Positions 1 through 11,701 of a stretch of 64,000 nt of DNA are shown one piece after another. Within the stretch, counting starts at the first letter, position 1. Each line of letters starts with the position of its first letter. A program made the position numbers and the translations under genes. The notes below the pieces were generated by a model. It was not told the DNA's origin. It saw only the letters and a program-made list of their open reading frames with translations, and searched no databases. Origin of the DNA: Crotalaria pallida (lineage: Eukaryota > Streptophyta > Magnoliopsida > Fabales > Fabaceae). The stretch covers positions 50,709,501-50,773,500 of the forward strand of contig CM075652.1 of the NCBI GenBank assembly GCA_037953625.1, read 5' to 3'.

Positions 1-479
1 AAGCAGTATGGAAAACTAAAAATGCAGTCATTTGTCATCTCTGCCATTCTCCCTTCAATTGATAAACATCGATGCCTTGGACATAATCTCCTTTTTACCT
101 TTAGTACCTTTTAAATTTTACCACCTGATTGCAATATGTTATTTTATTTGATGCTCTAGTTATTTCAACTCTCATGTGAATGAATATTTGAATTTTGAAG
201 CTTGGTATCCCTTGTCATATTTCCCCCCTCCTTAGAAAGTCTATGATTAGGGTTTGGGGAGGATGATAGTACACTAAGTGGCCTGGCTGAAATTTGATTC
301 GACCCCAGAATCCAGCAGTCCCCAAAAGAACCTCTGCCACATGAGCTAAGGCTCAAAGGCAGCACTTTATCATATTCTTGTAGACTTTTTCTAAATGTCT
401 TGGTTTATTTATAATAATAATCCCCGTTCAATATTATCAAGTTCTAATACTTTTTTTTTCTTTTGAATACATTCCACAG

Positions 480-2116
480 GTTGCCAAAGAAAACGCGGAT
501 GTCATTATAATGGATGATAACTTCAGTACTATTGTCAATGTGGCTAAATGGGGCCGGGCAATATACATAAACATTCAAAAATTTGTGCAGTTTCAGTTAA
601 CAGTCAATGTTGTTGCTCTGGTCATTAACTTCGTTTCTGCATGCATCACTGGTTAGTTGATTTACATGTTTTCCCATTGAAGTTTTGTTGAATCTGTATC
701 TAGGCACACAGATAATAGTTTTTTTTCTTTATTTTCAGGATCTGCTCCACTCACAGCAGTTCAGTTGCTTTGGGTCAACTTGATTATGGACACTCTTGGT
801 GCATTAGCCCTGGCTACGGAGCCTCCTAATGATGGACTAATGAAAAGAGCCCCAGTTGGAAGGAGAGAAAGCTTTATCACCAAACCCATGTGGAGGAATA
901 TCTTCGGTCAAAGTTTATACCAACTAATTATCCTTGGTCTTCTAACTTTTGATGGGAAGAGGCTATTGGGAATTACTGGTTCAAATGCAACTGAAGTACT
1001 CAACACTATAATATTCAACTCCTTTGTATTTTGCCAGGTAAAGTATCGATGCATCCTCAAAAACTCCAACCTTGGTTTATTGTAATAAGCTAATAAACTG
1101 TTGAACTCCTAAGCAAAACCACATGATGTTTTAATCCAGAGAGTTGATAAAAATTTGGTAAATTATGACCATGTATATCAAGAATTCTTAAATTTTCTAG
1201 AATAATGTTACAATCATTAAATATCTTTGATTTCTATGTATTATTTGTTTTTATTGTAATTGATCTTTGTTGGATAGTGCATGAACAACGGAACCTCGGA
1301 TTCTTGTGTGGATGGATGATAAAATAACAAGATGAAACCTCTATTAAAGTTCTAGTTTGTCATGTTTTTATAGAATGAAATTTTTAAACGTGTTCATACC
1401 TTTGCTGTTAGTCTTTATGATCCATATTTTTGCGAGTAATTCGTCAGATTGGTCCCTGACTTTGTAAGCGTCGATTAAGTTAGTCCTTAACTTTATCGAA
1501 ATAGCAATTTAGTCCCTGCAATAGGAGAACGTCGATCAAGTTAGTCTCTGCCGTCACTATCGTAGGGATGTATTTGCTCTAAAATGGGATAAAGAATTAA
1601 AATGCTATCTCAGAGACTAAAATGTTATTTCGATAAAGTCAGGAACTAACTTGACCTACACCTACAAAGTCGGGACCAATATGACCAATTACTCATATTT
1701 TTGCCTTAAATAATGTGTTAAATCATTCAAGATAATGTATAAACAATGTAGTGCTATTGAGTTATACTTATTTAGTTTTGCCGCTTTCCCTTTGTCTCTC
1801 TTTTTTACAGGTGTTCAATGAGATAAACAGCCGAGAAATCGAAAAGATAAACATATTCAGAGGCATGTTTGACAGCAAGATATTTTTCACAGTAATTTTC
1901 TCCACAGTGGTGTTTCAAGTAGTCATAGTTGAGTTCCTGGGAACCTTTGCCAGCACGGTGCCTCTAAACTGGCAAATGTGGTTACTAAGTGTGTTAATCG
2001 GAGCAGTTAGCATGCCTATTGCTGCTATCCTCAAATGTATTCCTGTTGGAAGAGATAATGAGAAGAAGCACCATGATGGTTATGAGGCACTGCCTTCTGG
2101 TCCTGAGCTGGCATAA
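480..2116 (+). CDS. ACA4/11-like: Autoinhibited P2B-type Ca2+-ATPase, last three exons (5' part outside window)
   Basis: P-type ATPase that pumps Ca2+ out of the cytosol; the ACA4/ACA11 branch is known from the vacuolar membrane. Exons are 480-651, 739-1037 and 1811-2116 (stop TAA), all with GT-AG borders and phases that join in frame (G|GA across the first intron, codon boundary at the second). Exon 480-651 encodes the end of the P domain (NADVIIMDDNFSTIV) and transmembrane helix M5. Exon 739-1037 encodes M6 with LLWVNLIMDTLGALALATEP, carrying the Asn and Asp that bind Ca2+ in this family, then M7. The last exon starts VFNEINSREIEKIN and covers M8-M10. The tail HHDGYEALPSGP matches the ACA4/ACA11 C-terminus as I recall it, rather than ACA1/2 or ACA8-10. 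Bases 1-479 are intron. The autoinhibitory calmodulin-binding N-terminus is not in the window. The reading frame is intact. Confidence 0.93.
1434..1694. mobile_element. Mutator-like MITE inside the last ACA intron
   Basis: A 261-bp element begins GAGTAATT and ends AATTACTC. It is flanked on both sides by the same 10 bp, ATATTTTTGC (1424-1433 and 1695-1704). Terminal inverted repeats run about 75 bp with a few mismatches and include the words ATTGGTCCC, GACTTTGTA and ACTTTATCGAAATA. A 9-11-bp target duplication with long inverted ends is typical of non-autonomous Mutator elements. It contains no ORF. It sits in the 773-bp intron 1038-1810 and leaves both splice sites untouched. Confidence 0.85.
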
Positions 2117-2896
2117 AGTATGGGTGAAATTTATCCACTTTTTTTTTTCCTGTTGCTTCTGTGCAAACGTGGATGAAAATTTTGCCTTTGTGCCGTAAGT
2201 GTTTATTTTCTTTTCTATGTTGTTTTTGGGAAACCTAATCTCACGAAAATAGTGGACACACACTAACTTCTGACCATAGTAACTTTGGAATAAGAAGTTT
2301 CGTTTTTTAAGCAATACTTTTTGAAGCATGTGTGAAATAGTAGTCATTTTCATTTTTTTCCCCCTCTCCTTATCACCCCATTATACACAGAATGAGTTCT
2401 TGTTATGAATGTGGTTAACGGGGACACTTCAGAAAGTCTAACTCTCCAAAAGTAAGAAAGGAATCTGACGAGGAGTAAGCAAGAAAGAGTCAATTAAAAA
2501 GACATGGCAAAACAGTGGATCTTAGTTGAAAAGGTATTTGATATGGACTCTTGCGATGATCATAGGAAAGAAGTTAATTCATCATGGAAAAAGTATAAAG
2601 GTATGCTTAATCATGAAGATGATGAAATAATATATGATGAAGCCTTCACTTATTTTCCTTTTGTCCTAGTTTATAAATCACTTTTAACTAATCCACGTGT
2701 ATCAAAAAGTAATTATTATTTGAAATATTAAAGTTTATTGGAATGTCGAAGGAGTAATAATTATATGGTGAAAATACTAAGGGTACATTTGGTATAAATT
2801 TTTTTAAAGGGACATAGAGAAACTTAATACCACAAATACTCCACAAAATGAAATACTCAAGTATCGAGCTCGAGGTCTCAAACTCTCAAATCATAA
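2117..2896 (+). other. ACA 3' UTR and intergenic sequence
   Basis: Follows the ACA stop codon. The first few hundred bases are T-rich and probably the 3' UTR. A 75-codon ORF at 2504-2731 starts MAKQWILVEK; I recognise no domain in it, it lacks a clear neighbour or promoter, and I do not call it a gene. Confidence 0.4.
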
Positions 2897-3654
2897 TGTT
2901 GGAATACAAGTGGGTGAAGTGTGAACACGAAAGAACACCTAGGAGGGGGGTTGAATCAGAGTTAAAGAAACCTTGAAAATTTTTCGTAACAATCAAATAA
3001 AAATGATGAAACAAATGATTTTCACAAAACAATCAGGATCTAATTGATTAATAGAACTCCTAATCGATTAATGTCTGAGAGTTCAATGTTGGTGAATCGA
3101 TTAGCCACGGTAGAAATTCAAAGAAAAATCACTTTTAATCACAGTCGAAATCACAGAACATCAGAGATAGTGCGAATTGATTCAAACCAAGATTGTTAAT
3201 GATTACCTAGATATTGAAAATGGTTTTCCCAAAATCAATTTGTTCTATTGAAAACTAATTGATTCAATTATACAAAAAAATCAAGTTTTCTATGTTTTCG
3301 ATCAAGAACAATGAAAAGTGCAAAAATTAAAGAGTTTAGGGAAGAGATACTGCACAAGAGATTTATACTGGTTCATTCTCCTCCACTGAGAGCTACATCC
3401 AATCCCCTCTATCACAATAGAGAAAGTTTCTTCACCAGAATAGAAATCCTTTGATTACAAGCTTAGCCTCTCAAGATCCCTCACTTGATAGCCTCCAAGA
3501 GATACTTCACCCTTGTATGTAACCCTTTGATCTTCTAATCCTCAACTTGAAAGAACATCTTTCAAGACTAAGAACATCTTATATTTTCTCTCTATCCAAG
3601 ACGATACCTCGCCACTCTTAAATTTGCTTGATGATACCACACATCAAGACTTTC

Positions 3655-3748
<94 letters not shown>

Positions 3749-4539
3749 AGAATTGTTTGCCTCAATTGCAAAGATTGCAACTCAATGAAAAACTCAAAAA
3801 CACTATGAATCTCAATCAAGAATAATGAACAAGATGAAATTGAGATTATAAACTTTCATGAAAAGATATTCACAAAGATAAAAAGAATAGCTTTGATCTT
3901 TTCTTGTTTGAGAGGGAATGTGTGGCTTGATGTTTGTAAAAGTGTGTAAGTTGTGTAAATATGCTTTTAATGGGTAAAGAAATGTTTGTATAGGATACCC
4001 ATAAGAAATAGAAAACACAAAACTGATTTTTCCAATTCATAAAACTGTTTAAGAACTCAGTCTGCACGATCTAATCGATTAGTTCAGGGCCTAATCGATT
4101 AGCCACCGACAGTTGAAAAGATCTAATCAATTAGCCTCTGACAGCAAAAATCATATTAATCGACTAGCTCAACTATTAATCGATTACACCTGAAAAAACT
4201 TCTATAAAAACTTGTTTTCACATATTTAAACCTTTTCCCAAAAACCTTTAAGCCACATATTGATTTGGTTAAGTGAAAAACTCAAGATTAATTTGATCAG
4301 CATTAATTGATTGAGATTTACTACCCAACTCTAAACTCTACCCAACAAACTAAGGACTCAAAAATAGAAATTAAAATAACTCTATAAACCATTGAGCATC
4401 CTTAAGCTTGCTTGATCATAGTTGATTCTCTTTTCATGCTTTTGTTGCTTTTGCTCTTTATAAAATGTGTCTTCATCAAAACATCTTTGTCACTTTTGTC
4501 TTCATCAAAACTAAACTTGAATGCACACTTGATCTAACA
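2897..4539 (-). mobile_element. Solo LTR of a Ty1/copia-type element (family A)
   Basis: The sequence starts TGTTGG and ends ATCTAACA and is flanked by the 5-bp target duplication CATAA (2892-2896 and 4540-4544). It is 1643 bp long and shares its layout with the two LTRs of the element at 9289-17679. Shared features are the block with GAACACCTAGGAGGGGGG near the plus-strand start, the stretch GAGCTACATCCA, and the words ATCGATTAG and AATCGATTA near both ends. Orientation is inferred from those LTRs. No internal region is present, so it is a solo LTR left by LTR-LTR recombination. Confidence 0.88.
3655..3748. repeat. (TTG)n microsatellite, about 31 units
   Basis: An uninterrupted TTG run inside the solo LTR. 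At the matching place the other LTR copies have only CTTGCTTGTTGTT (near 10038 and 16803), so the run expanded in this copy alone. The minus-strand ORF through it (polyglutamine) is an artefact of the repeat. Confidence 0.97.
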
Positions 4540-4616
4540 CATAAGACTTGGTGCATGATAAGTGGACTACACCCACTTTGTCGTATGTGTTCAATATTTA
4601 GGTAGTATCAAATGAT

Positions 4617-4781
4617 TTGGGAAATTCTATTTACGCCCTGTCTTTGCTGATTGCACCCATCAGGGCGATTACTCCCAATACTCCAAAATATATAAAAAAG
4701 GTACTTTCCAAAATTTAAACATAAAAAACTTATAAACTCGAGGGCGGTTAACAAAATCTGTGTGTAAATAGAATTTCCCAA
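4617..4781. repeat. Short inverted-repeat (MITE-like) element
   Basis: TTGGGAAATTCTATTTAC at the left is matched by its reverse complement at the right, giving 18-bp perfect inverted ends around about 165 bp. No ORF. I could not fix a target duplication, so the superfamily is open. The flanks 4540-4616 and 4782-5067 show nothing recognisable. Confidence 0.6.
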
Positions 4782-5067
4782 TAATTTAGAGGAGGGATAA
4801 GTTACTCCAAGAGTAACTTTCTCATGTTACTCCTAATCTCATCCATCGATTACAGTAATATCTAAAGGTTAAAATTAATTCATCAAAATGTTGTGTGAGA
4901 ATCATATGACACCTTTACTCATCATTCCTTTCTATTAATTCTTCCTTCTCACACAACTTTAAGCAGAGTCATTTTTATCACATACATTTTTTTACGAGAA
5001 TACTCCATGCCGTGAAGCCTAAAAACAAACAAAGACTAAAACCCTCTGTAAAACAAAGTAGTTTAAG

Positions 5068-5405
5068 AATCAGCGAGCAGAGGGGAGAATGATGAAATCA
5101 GGGATTACATCAAAGATTACATCAAAGATTTTCAAAATAATATCTAGGCCATAGGCATATTTAGCATGAGCATCTACAATTGCATTTGCTTACCCAGAAG
5201 TATTAAAGAAAACAACGCTTTTCCCACTAAGGCACAACTTGATTTCTCTAACAAGAGGAGCGCATGGATGGAGAGAATAACACCCTAAGGTCAAGAACTG
5301 GATTACACTCTTGGAGTTAACTTTGATAATGAGCTTGTTGAAACCTCTACTAACCACCACTAAACGAGGCCCATGTAGTATGTCCCACAACTCAACATGC
5401 ATGAT
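5068..5405 (-). pseudogene. RNase H-like domain remnant, probably from a LINE
   Basis: The minus frame 5402-5190 reads MHVELWDILHG, then LVVVSRGFNKLIIKVNSKSV, then a stop. Past the stop, the same strand continues ANAIVDAHAKYAYGLD. This resembles the plant RNase H-like domain that follows reverse transcriptase in LINEs (ELW..L.GL..A...G...v.vE.DS..V, then R..N..AD.LA). The catalytic acidic residues are mostly lost (VNSKS in place of V(E/D)SDS-like; AIVDAHA keeps the last Asp). No reverse transcriptase is present nearby, so this is an isolated, dead fragment. Confidence 0.5.
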
Positions 5406-5427
5406 ATTGTCGTAACCTCCTTGTGCA

Positions 5428-6540
5428 GAAAATTTAACACCCCAACTTTATGTAGTGTAATTTAATAGTACGCTCATAAAAATATAAGGCAGCAGATAAA
5501 TTTAGGCTTTTATTAATTTTATCAAAATAAATTTTTTACAAAAAAAAAATGTTGAACATTGGGATTACATCTGTATCAAGCATAAAATCATTATATAGTT
5601 CTTTTTTTCCTTTTTCCGCTGAGATCAATAATGGTTGAATCAATAGTAAGTTGACATGTAGGTGAAACTCCTAGGACCTAACATTCATTACGCGAACTGA
5701 GAGTAAGTCATTGTCTTATGACTATTAGCATATAGTAAAAGAATTAGCACAAAGTAAACAGCTCAAACAACACATAGATATGCATATGATGCATGATACC
5801 ACACAATATTATTCAAACATTATTATCTTGTCATGAAACTATATGTATGAATGCTCGTTTCACAATGCACTCCAATCACTAGATCCCTAATCCATTCTAT
5901 GGATTATATTATTTTTCCGAATCCAATCTTTGGATACTGTTCTGTATATCAATCATTGAATTTCATTTTTCATATCATTCTCCATATCATATCACACATT
6001 TCCTCACACTCATGGGAAAGGCAGCCAGCCGGGAGTAAGCATCTCGCAACCAATGCTTGCCATAATACTTGGTCAATCTCCTGTCCAAGTACAACCCATC
6101 TCAGGTTCGGCTCTAGCAAAGACAACCCTCAACCGGCCCCTGAAATGACCAACTAACCGATAGAATTGTTTGTAGTTACTGAAGAATGATTCCCCACAAA
6201 CCCAACAAGGGTAGCTGATCTTGTCACTCTAAGGCCTTAGTTCTACCCACAAACAATTCTCTCGGTTGTTCAATAATACACAACCTGGTCACTATCATTC
6301 TCATTATAGGCTCCCAAAGCCATCACATAATCCTTTCTCATTTCCTTATTGTCCACTATAACTCCATGTTCGATGCATGAATTAGTTTTATTCTTAGTCG
6401 AACTTTGGATCATAGGTGAAATCCATTATGATATTTTCAGAACTTTTCACATTCTTTTAGTATGTTGATTTCCATTGTTTATTGTGTTACCTATGTCCAA
6501 ATTCAATCCTTATATTCATCTTAATCTTTTAAATTAGAAT
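5428..6540 (-). mobile_element. Degenerate Ty3/gypsy LTR fragment
   Basis: Bases 6010-6300 share a block with the solo LTR at 13793-16286 (near 14660-14960): GGGAAAG...GGGAGTAAG, AATGCTTGC, a run of GGTCAATCTCC/GGGCCCC-like spacer, ACCGATAGAATT, and CGGTTGTT followed by ACAACCTGGTCAC. Both copies lie in the same orientation, here read as minus. Ends and target duplication are not visible. It may be what is left of the 3' LTR of the Tat-type element whose accessory ORF begins just to the right, or an unrelated older insertion. Confidence 0.5.
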
Positions 6541-6841
6541 CATAAGAATAGAATAGTTGGGTTGGGTCGATCTTGTGCCGAGGGCATGTCTGGTGCCGTG
6601 GTCCAGCTGTCGTCAGTCTTATCCCCTGTCCTTTCATCTGCTTTGGGGTGACGTTAGGGTTTCCCTCTGTTGACACTCATCAGGGCTACGCTTTGGGAAG
6701 ACAAATCGTAATAATGAGTGCCATTTTGAAATTCAAAATTTCGCCTACCCGTTCCCACGATCTTGCCACGTGGCCACGATCCGTGTAATGGGCTTCCTCC
6801 CACCTTCCTAGGCCTCAGTGGGGCAAATCGAAAAGGCAAAG

Positions 6842-6849
6842 TATTTAAA
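6842..6849 (+). promoter_or_regulatory. TATA box and CT-rich leader of the antisense accessory ORF
   Basis: TATTTAAA is followed by a CT-rich leader and then by a clear intron, 7054-7320 (CAG|GTAAATA ... TTTTTTCCCAG), which ends just before the ATG at 7323. A G-box-like CCACGTGG lies upstream near 6767-6774. The layout reads as a plus-strand promoter and untranslated first exon for the ORF at 7323-9285, opposite to the host retroelement. Confidence 0.5.
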
Positions 6850-7322
6850 CTTGCCTTTCCTCACTCCCCTCACTTCATTTGAAATTTCTTCAGATTTCTC
6901 AGTTTCTCTTCCTTCTTCGTTCTCTCCTCCCTCCAGAGCCTTCAAGCATCAGTGTTGCAGGGTTAGTCTGAAGGTTACCGCACCAGCGCTAGCTTTTCCA
7001 GCACCACTCAGTAGCACCAGTTTCTCAGTACCAACACCAACTTTCTTCTTCAGGTAAATACCGCTTTCTGTCTCCCCTCCACATTTTCTTCCTTCTTTTC
7101 TTCTTTTTCTTTCCCCGGGTTCTTCTCCTTCACATTTTTCTTCTGTTGAGGGGTCTTGCATGTGGTCCTTTGGGGGACTGTTTCCGGGGGTAGCCTTTTA
7201 GAGAACGTTTCTGTTCTCTGTTACTCAACCAGGATGGATTTTGGGAGTCAGTTCTGTATGTCATCATTTTCTTTTTTTTCTTTTTGGATTTTGACTCCCT
7301 TCGTTACTCTTTTTTCCCAGGT

Positions 7323-9285
7323 ATGGTGAAGCGAAGAGTCATAACCCATCCTAATGAGTTTCCCCTTCCCCCAACCATGAAGAGTATGAATGGGTAGATA
7401 GGGAGGTCCTAGGGACCGTTCGATGTTCGTCTCGGACGCTACTCTGGCTGGGGTTCAGTCAGAAGTTCTTCCTTGCCCCGGGGATGAGTCTGGGGCTGCT
7501 TATAGGGTCCCCCCATCAGGGGAGGACGACCGAGTTTGCTGTCGACTGGCTGGCGAGGAGAGGGGCTTCTACTTCTACTCCGAGGTGCTGAGTCAGTTGG
7601 GGGTCAGCCTTCCCTTTTCCTCCTTCGAGATGGAGCTCTTGGCACACTTCGGCCTTGCTCCCTCCCAGCTGCATCCAAGTGGTCGGGCCTTCGTGCGAGC
7701 CTTCGAGCAGTTTTGCCATGGGCTTAGTCTGCGGTGCTCCCTTCAATCCTTTTGTTGGATGTTCATTCCCCAAAAGACTTCGATGGAGAAGGGGAGTGAC
7801 AAGAGGGAGTGGGTCTCCTTCAGGTCGCGAGGTGGTGCTGCGGTCTTCTCCAAGTTCTGCGACAAGCCGACCTTCTTCAAATACCTTTTCGTGGGTGATG
7901 GGCCCTGTTGGTTTATGGAAAGAGACCAGCCTCGATTCCCCCTCTCTTGGTCTAGAGGCTTTTATCTTCGGAAGTCGAAGGAGTTTCGACCGAGCTGGGA
8001 CGTGTTGACCAAGAGGGAGAAGTGTATAGTGAACACGGGCGAAGAGTTTTTGAGGGAATATGGGCAAGTCAATATTTCGAAAATAGTTCGACTTCCCAAA
8101 GATAAAGTGTATGACGAGCTGTGTATGTCCATGCATTTTTTTTACTGATACCGATTTTATTTTGACTTTCAGCTGCTCAAGCCACCAACATGACTCAGGA
8201 CAAAGTGGCAGCTTTGATGAGGAAGAGGAAGAAAACCGGCATTGGCACTTCAGGGTCGGCGACCGAGCAGGGCTCTTCGCCTGCTCCTTCCAACCAATCA
8301 TCCGAGCGCACCCCGAGCGTGGAAGCTCCTCTTCTGACAATGGCGGCTCCTCCATTTGAGGGTACCTCTTCGCCCTCCACCGTGGCCACCTTGCTGCGCC
8401 CTAACAAGCGGGCAAGGGTGGTTTAAGAAAAGGGTGTCGCTGGCTCCCCTACCATTGCTGAAGCCGAGGCCCCAACTAGCTAGCTGAGTGACTCCTCGAA
8501 ATGGAGGTCGGCTCTCTTAACGGCCGAGGCTGACAGGTAACCACTTTCTCCATTGTTTGTTTCTTGTTTGTCGAATCTGGTTTTTAATCCGATCTTTCTT
8601 GTGCAGGTTGTGCCGCCTCATCATGGATGAGGCTCAAACCTTGGCTAGAGGCCTTCTCCAGTCGGCCTACTTAGTGGTCGGCTTAGCCCACCATGCTGGC
8701 TTAGCCAAGGTGCAGGCCTTGGAGAGAAGGCTAACCGAGGCCTCCGAAAAACTTAACGTCGAGCGGTTGGCGAAGGAGGAGGCTGGGAAGAAGATGGGTG
8801 CGGCTCTGAAGTCTAAGGAGTCGATAGAAAAGAGCCTTGCTGAAGTTCAACGTGCGCTAGCCGAGACTCGGAGGAAAGTTGAGGAGGATTCCAAGGCGGC
8901 GGAAGCTCGCCTTGCTAGGATGAGGGAGAAGGCCCTCAAGCATAAGAGGGGTGAGGAAGAGAGCCTTCACTACTGGAACCAGACTCACACTGGCCAGTTT
9001 GTGAATGCTCTCCATCAGTTTGCCATTCTCAATCCCGACCTCCGAGTCCATGGTTCGCCCCCCGACTATCTGGTGAAGGATGGTCAAATCGTACGCGCCG
9101 GCCATCCTGTTGACTTGGAATCTCCAAACCTTCCTAATCCTCGCCAAATCCTGGTGGACGAGTCGGCTTTTAACAAGGCATCGGTTGTTCTTTTTGACTC
9201 CGAGGAGCTTGAAGTCTTTTTTTTTGTTTATTTTTCCTGTGTATTTTTTGTAAGATCCTTTTCAAGGTTCTGTTTTGTAAGCTGA
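7323..9285 (+). pseudogene. Antisense accessory ORF of a Tat-type Ty3/gypsy element (putative gypsy-type transposon domain), broken
   Basis: A spliced ORF with exons near 7323-8122, 8173-8536 and 8607-9285; introns 8123-8172 and 8537-8606 have GT-AG ends. Exon 1 (main frame from 7423) holds the conserved block FYFYSEVLSQLGVSLPFSSF, LLAHFGLAPSQLHPS and FEQFCHGL, which I recognise as the 'putative gypsy type transposon' domain (PF04195-like). Exon 2 is Ser/Pro-rich, and exon 3 is a coiled coil rich in A, E, K and R (about residues 20-130 of its ORF). It is broken: the ATG at 7323 meets a TAG before a +1 shift into the main frame, and exon 2 has in-frame stops near 8424 and 8479-8488. It lies between the pol 3' end (minus strand) and the expected 3' LTR, where Tat-lineage elements are known to carry extra ORFs, often antisense. 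The stop at 9283-9285 overlaps the copia target duplication. Its function is unknown. Confidence 0.7.
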
Positions 9286-9288
9286 TTT

Positions 9289-10934
9289 TGTAAAAACTAC
9301 AATCGGTGGGTGAAATAACTAAGGAATCCTAGGAGAACACCTAGAAGGGGGGGTTGAATAGGTGTTTAAGAAACCTTGAAAGATTTTCGAAATAATTGAA
9401 TCAAAACAGTTAAAACGAATGATTTTTACAAAATGTTTCAGCCCTTAATCGATTAAGCTATGTTGTTAATCGATTATCCCTTGAAAAACACAAGTTAATC
9501 GATTAGCCTGATCAATTAATCGATTAGTTCCTGAAAGCAGTCTTTTGGTTAATCGATTAACACCTTCAGTTAATCGATTAATCACTATTAAAACTAAAAA
9601 ATCACTTTTCAATCAAATACGAAAATCAATCAATTAACCCGTATGATCAGAGATTAAGCAGAATTGATTAACACCAATATTCTTATTAATTACCTAGGTT
9701 ATGAAAATGATTTTCCCAAATCAATTTGCACAATTATAAACTAATTCATTCAATTATAGAAAATCAATCTTTTCTAGGTTTTCAACCAAGAACAATATGA
9801 AAGGACAAGAATGTAAAGAGTTAAGGGAATATAGATACTACACATTGATTTATCCTGGTTCACTCACAACCACCGTGAGCTACATCCAGTCCCCTCTTCA
9901 ACCAAGAGAGATTCTTCACTAAGGAATTGGAGTTCTCAAATTACAAGTAAATGCCTCTCAAGACTCCCTTCTTGATAGCCTCCAAGAGATACCACACTCT
10001 TGTCTTGCAACCCTATTGAAATCTAATCTAACCTCTTCCCTTGCTTGTTGTTAACCCCACAACAAGTCTTCCAATTTCTTGATGATACCTCACACCAAGA
10101 CTTCCAATTGCTTGTCAACACAACAAGACTTCCAAGACGACTTTGCTTGATGAACAACCACCAAGACTTCCTTTGTTGTAGAATGTTTGCCTTCTTTGCA
10201 ATGATTACAACTCAAATGAAAACAATAACAATCCTATGAATCTCTTTCAAGAACTATGAAAATATCAACATGAGAGATTCAGAGATTCTTGATCAAAGAA
10301 TGTAAAAGTTGAAAGCTTTGATCTATGAAAGTGAGAGAGAATAGTGTGACTTTTATATTTTTAAAATTGATATGAAAATGATGTTAGTTGATCACAATGA
10401 TTAGGAAAAGGTTTATATAGAATACCCAAAAGTTAGGAAACTTTAAAACTGATTTTGAGAAGTGAAAAACGTATTTTAAAAACCAGTTTTGCAGGTGTTA
10501 ATCGATTAACACATGGCCTTAATCGATTAACCACTGTAAGATGTGTGTTAATCGATTAACTCAACCCATTAATCGATTAGCCACTATAAAACACTTCTAA
10601 AAACTTGTTTTCTCAAATCTAAACCTTTTCTTTCAAACCTCTAAGCCACCTATTGATTTTAGGTTTAGTGAATACTCAAATTATAATATAATCATGCACT
10701 TGATAGAGATTCACTACCCTCTAATGACTCTACCCAAACTCATCAAAAACTAAAAGACTCAAACTAAAGATATTACAATTTTACATAAATCGAATCTTCA
10801 TGAGCTTGCTCTCTCTTCATCATTTGTTGTTTGTTGTTGTTTGATGAACTTCTCCATACTTGAACTTGATCAAAAACATTTGTAGCTTGTTCAAAACCTT
10901 TGTCATTATCAAAACCTTCTCATTGGATCTAACA
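9289..10934 (-). repeat. 3' LTR of the gag-only copia element
   Basis: A 1646-bp LTR that reads TG...CA. In element sense it has a TATA-like CTATATAAAC (10411-10420) about 515 bp from its start. Clusters of TAATCGATTA lie at 10497-10582 and again at 9450-9580. Its U5 end carries the C-rich ATTCAACCCCCCC stretch common in these LTRs. It differs little from the 5' LTR, so the insertion is fairly young. Confidence 0.92.
10411..10420 (-). promoter_or_regulatory. LTR TATA box
   Basis: CTATATAAAC on the minus strand. The identical box is kept in the 5' LTR at 17176-17185. It is the likely start region for the gag transcript. Confidence 0.55.
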
Positions 10935-11701
10935 ATCTCCCTCTTTTTGAAAATGACAAACATGTTTTGAAATTGTTTGAAGTTTTTTGATGCTTGAACC
11001 ATTTGATCACTTGGTGAGACTCTTGCTCCCCTTCAATAAATACTTTTGACATTTGAAATCCAATTGAGTAAAGCGGTAAATCTTGATTCATTCTCCCCTT
11101 ATCTTCAACAACTTTGCTCAACCTATATAAAAACAACAAAACAACCTTTTCTCCCCCTTTTGGCATTATCAAAAAGTAATATGACAATAAAATCTTAAGC
11201 CAAAATTAGAGAAATAATAACCATTTCTTCACAACATTGATACCAATTGTAACTAATTGTAACTATACTTTGAAATGTGATACCAATTGGAACTTAAAAA
11301 GTCATAACATCACTTAACAAAGTAAGATATCAATTGTAAAGAAATATCACAATAACAAAAATAGCATGATAATCATATTAATAATGATCACATAATGATA
11401 CCAATTGAATAAAATATCATGACAATACTTGTGAATTTTCTGCACTAATTGCAAATATCAATGGTAAAAGACTAATAGCAAGAGTAGAAGATACCAAATG
11501 TAAATCCAATTGTGAATACTTGCTATCTCTTGTGAGAAATTCACTTGATACCATATGCGAGCCTTGTAGAAGTAATACCAATTGTATAAATCCAATAATA
11601 TCAATTGTATCAATTTGTAGGACTTTCTCTTGAGACTTGAAGAAGCAAATAATGAATAACACCTGTAAGCCTTTTGCTCTTCAATCATACCTACAAAATA
11701 A
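10935..11701 (-). other. Non-coding 3' part of the copia interior
   Basis: No sustained ORF. The word ATACCAATTG recurs several times between 11240 and 11590. This is where pol should be; nothing recognisable of it remains. Confidence 0.7.

Noticed and set aside
2504..2731. 75-codon ORF after the ACA gene
   Set aside because: No domain, promoter or splice context; length expected by chance in AT-rich DNA.
3592..3819. Polyglutamine ORF on the minus strand
   Set aside because: It is only the TTG microsatellite read in frame.
6949..7161. Charged minus-strand ORF (EEPGERKRRKEGRK)
   Set aside because: Antisense of the CT-rich leader and its intron.
7516..8355. 279-codon minus-strand ORF
   Set aside because: Shadow of the plus-strand accessory ORF, whose conserved motifs and splice sites are on the other strand.
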